Assembly (NCBI GenBank): GCA_040506275.1
Contig: JBEVXD010000012.1
Coordinates: forward strand, 1-64,000
From: Thiodiazotropha sp040506275
GTDB lineage: Bacteria; Pseudomonadota; Gammaproteobacteria; Chromatiales; Chromatiaceae
Direction of reading: 5' to 3'
DNA: 64,000 nucleotides
In this document: positions 55,508 to 64,000 of the stretch, one piece after another
How positions within the stretch are numbered: the first letter of the stretch is position 1
Layout: each line of letters opens with the position of its first letter
Notes under the pieces: model-generated
Database searches by the model: none
Told to the model about the DNA's origin: nothing
What the model saw: the letters and a program-made list of their open reading frames with translations, nothing else
Position numbers and translations under genes: made by a program

Positions 55508-56869
55508 TTACTTCTCCTTATCAATCGGCGAAACTTTCAGTACCAGACCCTCTCTGCCGGTAACCTCTACCAGCTGGTCTTTTTTCAGGGATTGCTCGGA
55601 GCGGGCATGCCAAATCTCACCATGTACCCTGACATCACCATCACCGGTGAAGTCATCCACCACCACCCCTTCACTGGTCAACATCTCTTCGCGACCACTC
55701 GCTATAGGACGATTACGGGATTTAATGGCCATACCGATGACAAATGCCATGAGGAAGGCGCTGCTGATAGCAACCACCAGGATCAATGGCAGTGAAATGC
55801 CAAAACCCATCTGGTCAGTATCGATCAGGATCAAGGAGCCGATGGTGAACGCTACCACGCCGCCTATTCCCAAAGTACCGAAACTGGGGACAAAGGCCTC
55901 TGCAACCATGAGTGAGAGTCCGAGCAGAATCAGTGCCACTCCCGCGTAATTAATGGGTAGCATATGAAAGGCATAGAGTGCCAACAGCAGTGATATGGCT
56001 CCCACAGTTCCGGGTACTATGGAGCCGGGATTGGCAAATTCATAGATCAGACCATAGATGCCAACCAGCATAAGGATATAGGCCAGATTAGGATTACTGA
56101 TAATGCTCAGCAATTGACTCTGCCAGTCGGGCAGATGTTCTTGCAGTATCAGATTCTCGGTATTCAGGGTCTTGCTGCCGAGGGGGAGCTCCACAACCCT
56201 GCCATTTAATTCTGTGAGCAGGATTTGGATGTCCGCTGCCACTATATCGATCACGCCCTGGGTCAAAGCCTCTTCCGCTGAGAGGCTGACGGCTTCCCGT
56301 ACTGCTTTTTCAGCCCACTCCGAATTACGATCCCGCAAGGTGGCCAGGCCTCGTATGTATGCTGCTGCATCATTGATGGCTTTGTTTGCCTTGGCATCTT
56401 TGATTGGGACTTGATCTCCCCCTTGTCGATCTTCAGGTTTGGACTTGTCAGGAGTCGAATCGGGTATGCCACCCAGGGATACCGGGGTGGCAGCCCCCAG
56501 GTTGGTCGCTGGTGCCATTGCTGCAATATGGCTGGCGTATAGAATGTAGGTGCCGGCACTGGCAGCACGAGCCCCGCTGGGTGATACATAGGTGACCACA
56601 GGAATCTGTGAGGCGATGATGCGTTTGATGATGGTCCGCATCGAAATATCTAATCCACCCGGAGTATCCATCTGTACGACCACCAGCTCCACGGCTTCAT
56701 TTTCGGCCTTGGTGAGCGCACGATCAAAATAGTCTGCTGTAGCTGGGCCTATGGTGCCTGAGATCTCAAGCAGGAACCCTCTGGTATTTTGAGTCTCAGC
56801 ATAGAGTTGGGTGGAACCACCTATGCAGAAACAGATGAGGAGAAAAAATGACACTGCATATTGAGCCAT
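55508..56869 (-). CDS. NfeD-family membrane-bound serine protease
   Basis: 453 residues. A signal peptide precedes a ClpP/SppA-like protease domain: VVQMDTPGGLDISMRTII, the Ser region SPSGARAASAGTYILYASH, and the Lys region ANKAINDAAAYIRGLA. Four to five membrane helices follow (about 265-395), and a C-terminal NfeD OB-fold (GEIWHARSEQSLKKDQLVEV). It cleaves the hydrophobic C-terminus of stomatin partners. It is transcribed ahead of the slipin gene. Confidence 0.95.
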   Translation of the reverse strand: MAQYAVSFFLLICFCIGGSTQLYAETQNTRGFLLEISGTIGPATADYFDRALTKAENEAVELVVVQMDTPGGLDISMRTIIKRIIASQIPVVTYVSPSGARAASAGTYILYASHIAAMAPATNLGAATPVSLGGIPDSTPDKSKPEDRQGGDQVPIKDAKANKAINDAAAYIRGLATLRDRNSEWAEKAVREAVSLSAEEALTQGVIDIVAADIQILLTELNGRVVELPLGSKTLNTENLILQEHLPDWQSQLLSIISNPNLAYILMLVGIYGLIYEFANPGSIVPGTVGAISLLLALYAFHMLPINYAGVALILLGLSLMVAEAFVPSFGTLGIGGVVAFTIGSLILIDTDQMGFGISLPLILVVAISSAFLMAFVIGMAIKSRNRPIASGREEMLTSEGVVVDDFTGDGDVRVHGEIWHARSEQSLKKDQLVEVTGREGLVLKVSPIDKEK

Positions 56870-57082
56870 AATCCACTCCGTAGTGTTTATTATTATATTC
56901 TAGACCCTGAGCCGGCTACCGGCGTTAGATTTCACCGGGAAGTAAGGTGCCGGGTTAATAACTATTATGTTTTTGCTGATAAAACAAAAATAAGCGATAC
57001 GGAACGCGTAATAAATAAACCCTCGGAATGGGATAGTTTTTTGGGTGAAATAGTAAAAACAGATATCGTAATGTATCTGATA

Positions 57083-57892
57083 CTAGACTCGGTATATTCT
57101 AGAGCCGCTTTTATCAAGACCGGGGATCTCCAGATAGACACAGGTTAGCTGCAGATCCTCGTCCGTCTGCTGATCTCCATAGAGGCGGTCACCCACCACT
57201 GGATGACCGATGCCACTCAGGTGGCGACGAATCTGGTGTTTGCGTCCGGTATCTATCTCAACCTGAAGCAATGACCTGTCTTGCGCCTCATCGTATTGAA
57301 CCAGGCTTACCCGACTTATGGCTGAGCGTCCATCAATCGACTCATCGATCACCATCTTCGAGCTGCTGGTGGGTAACCGCCCAGTAACCCAAGCCCGATA
57401 GTGCTTTTTGACCTCTCTTTCACGAAACAACCTAGCCAGCTCCCCGGCAACCCGTTTCTTGTGTGCCAATAGCATTAGCCCATCCGTAGCTCGATCCAGG
57501 CGGTGAACCAGAAAGACGGGTCGCTCAGGCGTGAGGTGGGTCTGTACCCAGCGATCTATTGCGCAATGGTCGCCCCATTTTGAACCCTGAGAAAACATCG
57601 CCTTGGGTTTATACCAAACGCTGTATTCCCCTTCATCCGCAATCAACTGTGCATCTGGTGGTTCAGTGGCTAGCACCTGTTCGTTATAGTAGAGATGTAA
57701 CCGGTCGCCCTCCTGCAGTCGGCTTTTAGCCCGTCGTATTCGCCGCACACCACCCCCGCGTTCCAGCCAGACTGCTCCCTGTCTCATAACCTGCTTGATG
57801 CGCTGATGCGATAGACCACTTGCCACTGCCAACAACGCCACCGGACTATCTGTGGCGTGATCAATGTTGATGTGATATTCGCATGCTGGCAT
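57083..57892 (-). CDS. RluA-family RNA pseudouridine synthase
   Basis: 269 residues. An S4-like N-terminal segment (VASGLSHQRIKQVMRQGAVW) precedes the catalytic domain with HRLDRATDGLMLLAH (catalytic Asp), and GRKHQIRRHLSGIGHPVVGD. It isomerises uridine in rRNA or tRNA. The exact target class cannot be fixed by reading. Confidence 0.93.
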   Translation of the reverse strand: MPACEYHINIDHATDSPVALLAVASGLSHQRIKQVMRQGAVWLERGGGVRRIRRAKSRLQEGDRLHLYYNEQVLATEPPDAQLIADEGEYSVWYKPKAMFSQGSKWGDHCAIDRWVQTHLTPERPVFLVHRLDRATDGLMLLAHKKRVAGELARLFREREVKKHYRAWVTGRLPTSSSKMVIDESIDGRSAISRVSLVQYDEAQDRSLLQVEIDTGRKHQIRRHLSGIGHPVVGDRLYGDQQTDEDLQLTCVYLEIPGLDKSGSRIYRV

Positions 57893-58641
57893 AAGACAAG
57901 TCTAAGTGTTAATGATGACATGGCAGAATACGCTCACTTTTCATAAAGTTCTAATTTTCCAGGTTTGGCTACGCCCTTGCCTGCACGATATACAAGGTTC
58001 GATATCGAACGCGTTCTGGTAATCCCGTTTATTAATACCCCGTAACTTATTTGACATGAGTTCAACAGCATAAAAGTCTGCAGCAAAGTTTATAATCACA
58101 TTCATGGTGAAACCCAATCTATAGGAAAATCCCCAAGTCCATTCGTGGATGATGAAAGGGAAATACCTACTGAATAATTTCAAGGTTATACGAACATGGA
58201 GGTGGTTTATGACTGATGCGATTTCCGGCAGTATAAATTCCTGACATTCTGATTATACACATAGTAGTGGTAAAGCTTCAGGCGCTACACAGGACACAAT
58301 TGCATCTGAACCGGTTGGTGAGAGTCTGGCAACTCAGGAGAAGGTAACATGTAATCCTCACGGCGCGCTGAAACTAAAAAAAGCGTGATATGTTTCTTGA
58401 ACTCAATGGGCTTTCTGCAAAAGTTGGAGAGCGTTGGACTGTTTGTGATTTTGAGGTGTTCAGTGACGGTCGCTACAAAACTAATTATTATTCTGATGCC
58501 CCACCACGACTGAGTGGTGACATGACTGCAGGTAGTGATATTAACTGATTTCGGGATGCGCAGGCGGAGCTTAAATAGACCATGCCCAAATGTAGTTTGT
58601 CCAAAGCATCATGGACAAACTACAGATGGAGCGCGTATCGA
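57893..58641. other. Gene-poor gap with a 52-codon fragment at 58390-58548
   Basis: ATG at 58390 opens a short frame (LNGLSAKVGERWTVCDFEVF, then SDGRYKTNYY) that reads like part of a YezG-type immunity protein, but there is no ribosome site and it ends after 52 codons. The rest of the 749 bases shows no gene. Likely debris. Confidence 0.35.
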
Positions 58642-59865
58642 TTACATATTGGTCTTTACACCATATTGGTTACCATAGTTCTCAACCACAAAATCGATGT
58701 CTTTATCACCACGACCGGAAAGATTGATGAGCACACTCCCTTTCTCTCCTTGCTTGGCCATACGAAGCACATGAGCTACTGCATGGGATGATTCGATGGC
58801 TGGGATGATCCCCTCACGACGGGAGAGTTCGAAAAATGCATCAATCGCCTGTTGATCGTCGATATAGCTGTAAGTTACGCGACCGATATCCTTTAGATAG
58901 CTGTGCTGAGGTCCAACAGCTGGGTAGTCCAGTCCACTGGCTACGGAGTAGACTTCCATTGGCTCGCCATCTGCATCCTGCAGCATATAGGATTTGAAAC
59001 CATGCATAATGCCTGGTGTGCCTTTGGTTATACTGGCAGCATGTTCGCCATCTTTGTCGACGCCAAGACCAGCAGGTTCCACACCATGGAGTTTTACATG
59101 CTCGTCTTTCAGGAAAGCGGAGAAGATCCCGATGGCATTTGAACCCCCGCCTACACAGGCAACCACATGATCAGGTAAGTCTCCGGTCATCTCCTGAAAT
59201 TGCACTCTAGCCTCGTTGCCAACGATAGACTGGAAATCACGTACCATCATAGGAAAGGGGTGAGGGCCTACCACTGAACCGATGGCGTAGAATTGGGTTA
59301 CAGGATCCTTCATATAACCTTCGAATGCGGCATCGACGGCTTCTTTCAATGTTTTTCGGCCGTGGGTGGCGGGAATAACCTTGGCGCCCAGAATCTGCAT
59401 CCGCACTACATTTGGGTGCTCTTTTTTAATATCCACTTCACCCATGTAGATATCACACTCAAGTCCGACCAGAGCCGCAGCTGTAGCTAAGGCCACCCCA
59501 TGCTGGCCGGCACCTGTTTCAGCAATGAGTTTTTTCTTGCCCATCTTTTTCGCTAAGAGTGCCTCACCCAGGCAGTGGTTAATCTTGTGAGCACCTGTGT
59601 GATTCAGGTCTTCTCTTTTGAGATAGATATCAATTCCATATTCCGACGAGAGATTCTTTGCATGAAAAATAGGACTTGGACGTCCAACGAAATGGTTATA
59701 TAGGTCTGCAAGTTCATCAAGGAACACCTGATCTTCACGGATCTTGATGTAGGCACTGGTTATCTCATCAATAATGGTCTGCAACTGATCCGGGATAAAA
59801 CTGCCACCAAATTCACCAAAAAAGCCTTTTTCATTGGGTAGTTCATGAATGAATGTATTTTTCAT
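58642..59865 (-). CDS. trpB: Tryptophan synthase beta chain, orphan copy
   Basis: 407 residues of the TrpB1 type. PLP lysine in NHTGAHKINHCLGEALLAKK, then IAETGAGQHGVALATAAALV, and the phosphate-binding loop VACVGGGSNAIGIF; ASGLDYPAVGPQHSYL follows. It joins serine and indole to tryptophan. No trpA, trpF or other trp gene lies nearby, so it may be a second, stand-alone copy for indole salvage. ATG at 59889 is an alternative start eight codons upstream. Confidence 0.93.
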   Translation of the reverse strand: MKNTFIHELPNEKGFFGEFGGSFIPDQLQTIIDEITSAYIKIREDQVFLDELADLYNHFVGRPSPIFHAKNLSSEYGIDIYLKREDLNHTGAHKINHCLGEALLAKKMGKKKLIAETGAGQHGVALATAAALVGLECDIYMGEVDIKKEHPNVVRMQILGAKVIPATHGRKTLKEAVDAAFEGYMKDPVTQFYAIGSVVGPHPFPMMVRDFQSIVGNEARVQFQEMTGDLPDHVVACVGGGSNAIGIFSAFLKDEHVKLHGVEPAGLGVDKDGEHAASITKGTPGIMHGFKSYMLQDADGEPMEVYSVASGLDYPAVGPQHSYLKDIGRVTYSYIDDQQAIDAFFELSRREGIIPAIESSHAVAHVLRMAKQGEKGSVLINLSGRGDKDIDFVVENYGNQYGVKTNM

Positions 59866-60361
59866 ACTCAAAATCTCTCTATGAATCATTTTCTCCTAAC
59901 CAAAAGAAGGATAAATGCAGGTTAGTTTGGAAACAAGGGTTTATGAGACTTTTTCGGCTTTCTGGGGGTGGTTGGGCGTGGCTGGTGTGAGCATGATTTC
60001 TATACTCACGGTGAATAGTCGATTTTCATCAGTTTCAGATAAACACACCCGATGACAGAGAGCTCAGCAAACCATCAGTGGATGGGTTTGTATTGCCAAT
60101 CGTAAGTTGGAAGACTCAAGCCACTGAGAAAGGAAGTAGTGGTTTTTAGTTAAGGTATACCGATAAACCGTGGCTATGTCTGAGGTGCTTTTTGCTCTTC
60201 CTCTACTCCAGAAGCTGGCGTTAAGCCCTATCCCTTGATGGGGTTAGAGCTGGGGAGGCTCAGGTGTGCGTCAAGGAGTTGATGAGATTGAAGTGTTAAC
60301 GTTACTCACGAGTTATTGTTGGTAATGTGGGTTATTAGTGCTGATGATGGTGTTTATCAAC

Positions 60362-60403
60362 ATCCCCCTCTCCCCCAGCCCCTCTCCCGCAAGGGGCGAG
60401 GGG
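60362..60403. repeat. REP-like unit (CCCTCTCCC..GGGCGAGGGG)
   Basis: CCCCCTCTCCCCCAGCCCCT and then CTCCCGCAAGGGGCGAGGGG: imperfect hairpin of the same class as 17031-17150. Confidence 0.7.
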
Positions 60404-60557
60404 AGCAAAAGATGTCCCGGTCGAACACCCTTTGTCACTCTGGTGATTGGTGTTAATGGGATGCAATGATTCTATGTATTCAGTGTTTTCTGTAGTTGAA
60501 AAAATGTGTTAAACACTGAATACACAGAAACTATAAAAAGCGAGCTTGGTGCTTCGG

Positions 60558-60580
60558 GTAGGGTGGGGCCGTGCCCCACC
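60558..60580. repeat. REP palindrome (GTGGGGC..GCCCCAC family)
   Basis: GTAGGGTGGGGCCGTGCCCC then ACC, the sixth recognised member in the window. Confidence 0.8.
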
Positions 60581-60945
60581 GAAAGGGGTTGGAGTTTCAC
60601 TAGTATTGAATGAGTCGTCTACTGGTGAATGAAAATTGAGGAAATTTGTTTCTTTATTACTTTAACATCGTAGGCTGTGGCTTCACCCTATAGCTCATTC
60701 TTGTATCAGCTTATGTCAAGAGCGTTTTCAGAAGAAGGAAAGAGATGTAAAGAAAAGGATAATTGTTAGTTTATTACAGTTAAATCATAACCTGTATCTA
60801 AAGCCTAAGTAGGATGTCGTCAGCTTATGAAGCTGCCATGTTGCAAACATCGTCTTGATAATAGGGTTAGTCTTGCATTAATCTCAAGATATTAAAAAAT
60901 ATAAGTTAATCTGATGGTAGCTGTAATGCATGGGGAAGATGGTCA

Positions 60946-61326
60946 ATGAAACGAAAAACCCGCGTTTGGGTATGTCATAAGCATCAAATCAGGGAGGGTG
61001 ACTATATAAGGATTGATGTACTGTATGCTAATAAGCCATCATCTGTAATAGTTTTCTGCTACCAAGGAACCTATTTGGCTTATAGGAATTTGTGTGTCCA
61101 TATGCCAAAAAGACTTGATTGCGAAAAGGATATGATTTTTGATGATGCGGGACAGAATCTGCGATGTTCAATGCATGGTATTATATTTGATCCTTTTTCA
61201 GGGAAATCGCTGAGTACGATTTGTACCGGGGAGAAGTTAACACCTGTCAGCATCGATGATTATGATGGTGGAATTTGGATTTTTGATAAGCGTGTCAGGC
61301 CTATGCAAGAAAATCTATCCGACTAA
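60946..61326 (+). CDS. Small Rieske [2Fe-2S] protein
   Basis: 126 residues, soluble. Ligand motif 1 is NLCVHMPKRLDCE (CxH) and motif 2 is LRCSMHGIIFDPFSG (CxxH), spaced as in ferredoxin-type Rieske proteins such as the NirD or dioxygenase ferredoxin class. No membrane anchor. GGAAG lies seven bases before the ATG. Its electron donor and acceptor are unknown; the next genes on the strand are an ATP-grasp ligase and an isoaspartyl peptidase, 371 bases away. Confidence 0.88.
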   Translation: MKRKTRVWVCHKHQIREGDYIRIDVLYANKPSSVIVFCYQGTYLAYRNLCVHMPKRLDCEKDMIFDDAGQNLRCSMHGIIFDPFSGKSLSTICTGEKLTPVSIDDYDGGIWIFDKRVRPMQENLSD

Positions 61327-61697
61327 TAACAATCTATCTGAAAATCTCATAAATTGTGGTTTAGAGACACCTCATGCCCAGTTTGTTTTCTGGCTATCAC
61401 ACTCACAAGGGCTCGGCCTGAAGCATGCATCTGCACCATTTTCAGACATGCATAGAGGCTTCCACAATATTCATGCACTTTGATAGAACATGTTTCAATG
61501 GGGTAAACATATTAGTTTTAATAAAATCCTCATATATTTTTCCTCAATAATTCATGTAATAGTTTTAATTATCAAATTATTACAATAGCTTATAGTGGTT
61601 TTAATGCTTGATTGATTTATGCTGAAAATTATCAATAGTTGATTGGCTCTCAATTTGCATCTGATTGTAATAATTCGCGCAAAATACGAGAAGACCA
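61327..61697. other. AT-rich gap between Rieske and ATP-grasp genes
   Basis: About 370 bases; no coding stretch is convincing. The low GC from 61500 fits a promoter region for the ATP-grasp gene. Confidence 0.35.
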
Positions 61698-62855
61698 ATG
61701 ATTACTAAGGGGATGCATGAAATACTGCACACTAGAAGTGCAGTGGTCCAACGTTCTGTAGCAAGGCCTAGAATTCCGAGGATTTTCAATCATGACATAC
61801 TCTCATGTACTGCTGAGGGTGTAAAAGGCAATCATCTCTACTCAGGAAGAATTCTTGGTGCAACCGAACACGATGACATTGTTCAGTTACATCCGTTACT
61901 GAAAAGTGAATGGAGTAAAATCGTTGAGCACTACACGCATATCGGTTTGGAGCATAGCCACAATATAATCTGGGATATTGGTTTGGAGTACATGCCTATT
62001 CATGATGGTATTACCCATTCACTATTTTTCTATGGCGACCAGGAATTAAAGAGAAGTGGAGATATTGCCTGGGCCAAAACGGTCGAATTCATCAATTCCA
62101 AAAACAACTTCATGTCACTCGCTGACGAGTTGGCTGTTCCTGTACCCAAGACGAGATGCTTCAATAGTGTCGAAGAGATATCTATAACAGATATTAAGGG
62201 TTTCCCATACCCATGCTATCTAAAAGCTGCCATTTCAGTTTCAGGCGTAGGCATCTATCGCTGCGAGAACTCAGAAGAGTTGCAACGAGCAATGATGCAG
62301 TTTGATTCTGATGTTCCGGTGCAACTTCAGCAAGAAGTAAAAACCGATACATTTCTTAACATGCAATACCAGATTGTGGACGGAGTGTGCAGAAGGTTGC
62401 TTGCTACAGAACAGATACTCGATGGAACTGCCCACCAGGGCAATGTCTATCCAACACAATATGAACCCTGGAATATTATTGAGCCGATGGCAGAGTGGAT
62501 GGCGGAAAGGGGCTTCAAAGATATTCTTGCCTTCGATGTCGCAATACAGCATGGAAACAATGAGGTGAAGAGCCTTGCTATCGAGTGCAACCCACGCTAC
62601 AACGGCGCATCCTATCCCACATTGATAGCAATGAAACTTGATATCAATGAATGGGAATCATGTAATTTCTCTACCAGGCACAATTCTTTGGAAAACCTCG
62701 ATCTTTCCGGCATTGAATACAATTCGACCACAGGTGAAGGTGTAGTTATAGTCAACTGGGGACCGATTCTGGTCGGCAAAATAATGCTCATGATAGCGGG
62801 AGATGGCGAAGTCCGACAACGAATCAGGCTGGAGTTACAAGAGCGTCTCTGGTAG
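61698..62855 (+). CDS. ATP-grasp ligase, substrate unknown
   Basis: 385 residues. The central and C-terminal parts follow the ATP-grasp fold: NFMSLADELAVPVPKTRCFN, the lysine strand FPYPCYLKAAISVSGVGIYR, VQLQQEV, and the metal-binding end SLAIECNPRYNGASYPTLIA (Glu and Asn ligands). The N-terminal 100 residues are not recognised. Such enzymes activate a carboxylate with ATP and join it to an amine or thiol. The isoaspartyl peptidase gene starts 34 bases downstream, suggesting that a peptide or isopeptide bond is made and cut by this pair. ATG at 61713 is an alternative start. Confidence 0.8.
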   Translation: MITKGMHEILHTRSAVVQRSVARPRIPRIFNHDILSCTAEGVKGNHLYSGRILGATEHDDIVQLHPLLKSEWSKIVEHYTHIGLEHSHNIIWDIGLEYMPIHDGITHSLFFYGDQELKRSGDIAWAKTVEFINSKNNFMSLADELAVPVPKTRCFNSVEEISITDIKGFPYPCYLKAAISVSGVGIYRCENSEELQRAMMQFDSDVPVQLQQEVKTDTFLNMQYQIVDGVCRRLLATEQILDGTAHQGNVYPTQYEPWNIIEPMAEWMAERGFKDILAFDVAIQHGNNEVKSLAIECNPRYNGASYPTLIAMKLDINEWESCNFSTRHNSLENLDLSGIEYNSTTGEGVVIVNWGPILVGKIMLMIAGDGEVRQRIRLELQERLW

Positions 62856-62889
62856 CGTTAAAGTTTGTAGTAACGAATTACAGAGAACA

Positions 62890-63825
62890 ATGCAAAATAC
62901 CTTCTCGCTGATGGTGCATGGCGGAGCCGGCGCACTCGACAATGTCAAGGACAATAAAACAGCACTTCGTTACCTGGATAGTATCCGTACAGTTTTAGAA
63001 CACGGACGGGATATTCTGGAAAGGGAGGGGAGTGCATTAGAAGCTGTAGAGACCTGTGCGTCACTGCTCGAAGACGATCCTGTATTCAATGCTGGTTGTG
63101 GATCTGTACTGAATGAAAACGGCAAGGTTGAAATGGATGCAGCCATTATGGATGGCCGTGATCTTTCAGCTGGTGCGGTAGCCGCCGTTAGCAATATAGC
63201 CAATCCCATACAGCTGGCCCGCTTGGTGATGGCAGAGAGTGAGCATGTTCTGCTAATCAGTGATGGTGCCATGAATTTTGCTACTCACTGTGAAATGTCG
63301 TTTACACCAGACCACTATTTCTTCACCCCTGACCGTATTCAGCAGCTTGAACAGGCGCGTCTGCAACACCGCATGATGCTCGATCATGATGATAGTGAGG
63401 TTGACTCAGAAGAGCAGAAATATGGGACAATAGGGGCCATTGCCCGTGATCTCGACGGTAACCTGGCAGCAGCTACTTCAACCGGTGGCATCGTTAATAA
63501 GCGCATGGGCAGGGTTGGTGACTCACCAATAATCGGATCGGGTGTGTTTGCTGATAATCAAACATGTGCGGTCTCAACGACTGGATTTGGTGAAGATTTT
63601 ATGCGTACCGTTCTTGCTAAGACGGTTTCAGATAGTGTGGAAATGTTGCACTACGATGCAAAAAAGGCTGTGGATTATGGCATTGAATATCTGCGACGCA
63701 AGGTAAAGGGTCGAGGTGGCTTGATTGTCATCGATCAGCAGGGGAATTGTGCTGCTGATTTTACAACAAAAAAGATGATCCATGGCTGGATTGAGAGATC
63801 GGGTGAAAGTCAGGCCAGGTTCTAG
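62890..63825 (+). CDS. iaaA: Isoaspartyl peptidase / type III L-asparaginase (Ntn hydrolase)
   Basis: 311 residues. The N-terminal strand FSLMVHGGAGAL and NAGCGSVLNENGKVEMDAAI precede the autocleavage site: Thr in KYGTIGAIARD becomes the nucleophile of the beta subunit. TSTGGIVNKRMGRVGDSPII and STTGFGEDFMR complete the site. It hydrolyses isoaspartyl dipeptides and asparagine. ATG at 62890 gives the standard N-terminus, although the frame is open from 62803 inside the ligase gene. Confidence 0.93.
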   Translation: MQNTFSLMVHGGAGALDNVKDNKTALRYLDSIRTVLEHGRDILEREGSALEAVETCASLLEDDPVFNAGCGSVLNENGKVEMDAAIMDGRDLSAGAVAAVSNIANPIQLARLVMAESEHVLLISDGAMNFATHCEMSFTPDHYFFTPDRIQQLEQARLQHRMMLDHDDSEVDSEEQKYGTIGAIARDLDGNLAAATSTGGIVNKRMGRVGDSPIIGSGVFADNQTCAVSTTGFGEDFMRTVLAKTVSDSVEMLHYDAKKAVDYGIEYLRRKVKGRGGLIVIDQQGNCAADFTTKKMIHGWIERSGESQARF

Positions 63826-63923
63826 ATAGACTATTATTATCAATTACTGAGATCTTATAAAGGAAGAACTATTCAATAATAATATATCTGAATATTTAAT
63901 ATCGAAAAAATATGAACAAATAA

Positions 63924-64000
63924 CTATTCCTCCCATGGCTTTGGTGAGTCAATTCCCATACTGAATCCGATTATTTCCATAAGTATACGGCCATGCTGTG
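63924..64000 (-). CDS. C-terminal end of a leftward gene cut by the window edge
   Basis: Read on the minus strand, the last bases give HGRILMEIIGFSMGIDSPKP, then WEE and a stop at 63924-63926. The composition looks protein-like and a real gene probably continues beyond 64000, but 25 codons are too few to name it. Confidence 0.35.
   Translation of the reverse strand, partial: QHGRILMEIIGFSMGIDSPKPWEE

Larger units (their letters stand above)
59890..60945. other. 1-kb intergenic region with REP-type repeats
   Basis: Contains a degenerate CCTCTACTCC-type unit near 60190-60262, a clearer one at 60362-60403 and a GTGGGGC palindrome at 60558-60580. No gene is supported. It should carry divergent promoters for trpB and the Rieske gene. 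Confidence 0.5.

Noticed and set aside
57941..58183. 80-codon leftward frame before the RluA-family gene
   Set aside because: No family resemblance, no convincing ribosome site and uneven composition.
58390..58548. Independent small gene of YezG immunity type
   Set aside because: Only 52 codons, no ribosome site, and the resemblance is weak; described as debris in the gap.

Overview
The window looks like a chromosomal segment of a free-living or symbiotic marine-type gammaproteobacterium, possibly a sulfur-oxidising Chromatiales-like lineage. The evidence is a canonical rimP-nusA-infB-rbfA-truB-rpsO-pnp block whose proteins have gammaproteobacterial lengths, moderate GC, a sucrose compatible-solute operon, an arsJ pair, NosL-type copper-handling genes and stomatin/NfeD. 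The exact taxon cannot be fixed from sequence reading alone. No rRNA, tRNA or CRISPR was seen.

Left part (1-26.4 kb), accessory. It is bracketed by two same-orientation copies of a non-coding inverted-repeat element (1-164, cut by the window edge, and 26145-26429). Inside are: a possible conflict or defence locus (a GAF protein with a TIR-like C-terminus, a serine hydrolase, and a 1812-residue protein with two hydrolase domains and a CHAT protease); a membrane diguanylate cyclase; a secreted acidic-tailed protein; a molybdate/sulfate transporter-like protein; an unrelated MITE-like element of the same three-stem design; a GAPDH-arsJ arsenate-resistance pair; a MAPEG protein opposite a TetR-GNAT pair; a TetR-acuI unit with two matching operators; and an eight-gene envelope cluster (small secreted protein, FtsX-type permease, ABC ATPase, polytopic membrane protein, TlpA-like lipoprotein, DsbD/SafE-like protein, two NosL-like proteins) that probably handles copper or thiol chemistry although no nosZ is present.

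Middle part (26.5-45.5 kb), mostly core. The sucrose operon comes first: sucrose-phosphate synthase, a broken sucrose-phosphate phosphatase, fructokinase and amylosucrase. It is followed by an OmpR-type two-component system, a periplasmic MsrB with a DUF1223 protein, and then the translation/RNA block, which has a recognisable promoter and leader terminator before rimP and a strong terminator after pnp.

Right part (45.5-64 kb), a scrap-rich accessory zone followed by mixed genes. It holds a decayed duplicate of the pnp S1 domain, a secreted beta-rich protein, a start-less RHS tip with a papain-like toxin-type end and a GspG-like partner, a REP-associated tyrosine transposase with flanking REP arrays and two decayed left-end remnants elsewhere in the window, a DUF3365 c-type heme sensor with a DUF4388-like partner, a rhodanese, a secreted phospholipase A2-like protein, the slipin/NfeD pair, an RluA-family pseudouridine synthase, an orphan trpB, and finally a Rieske protein, an ATP-grasp ligase and an isoaspartyl peptidase. 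Short palindromes of the type GTGGGGCxxxGCCCCAC are scattered between genes throughout.
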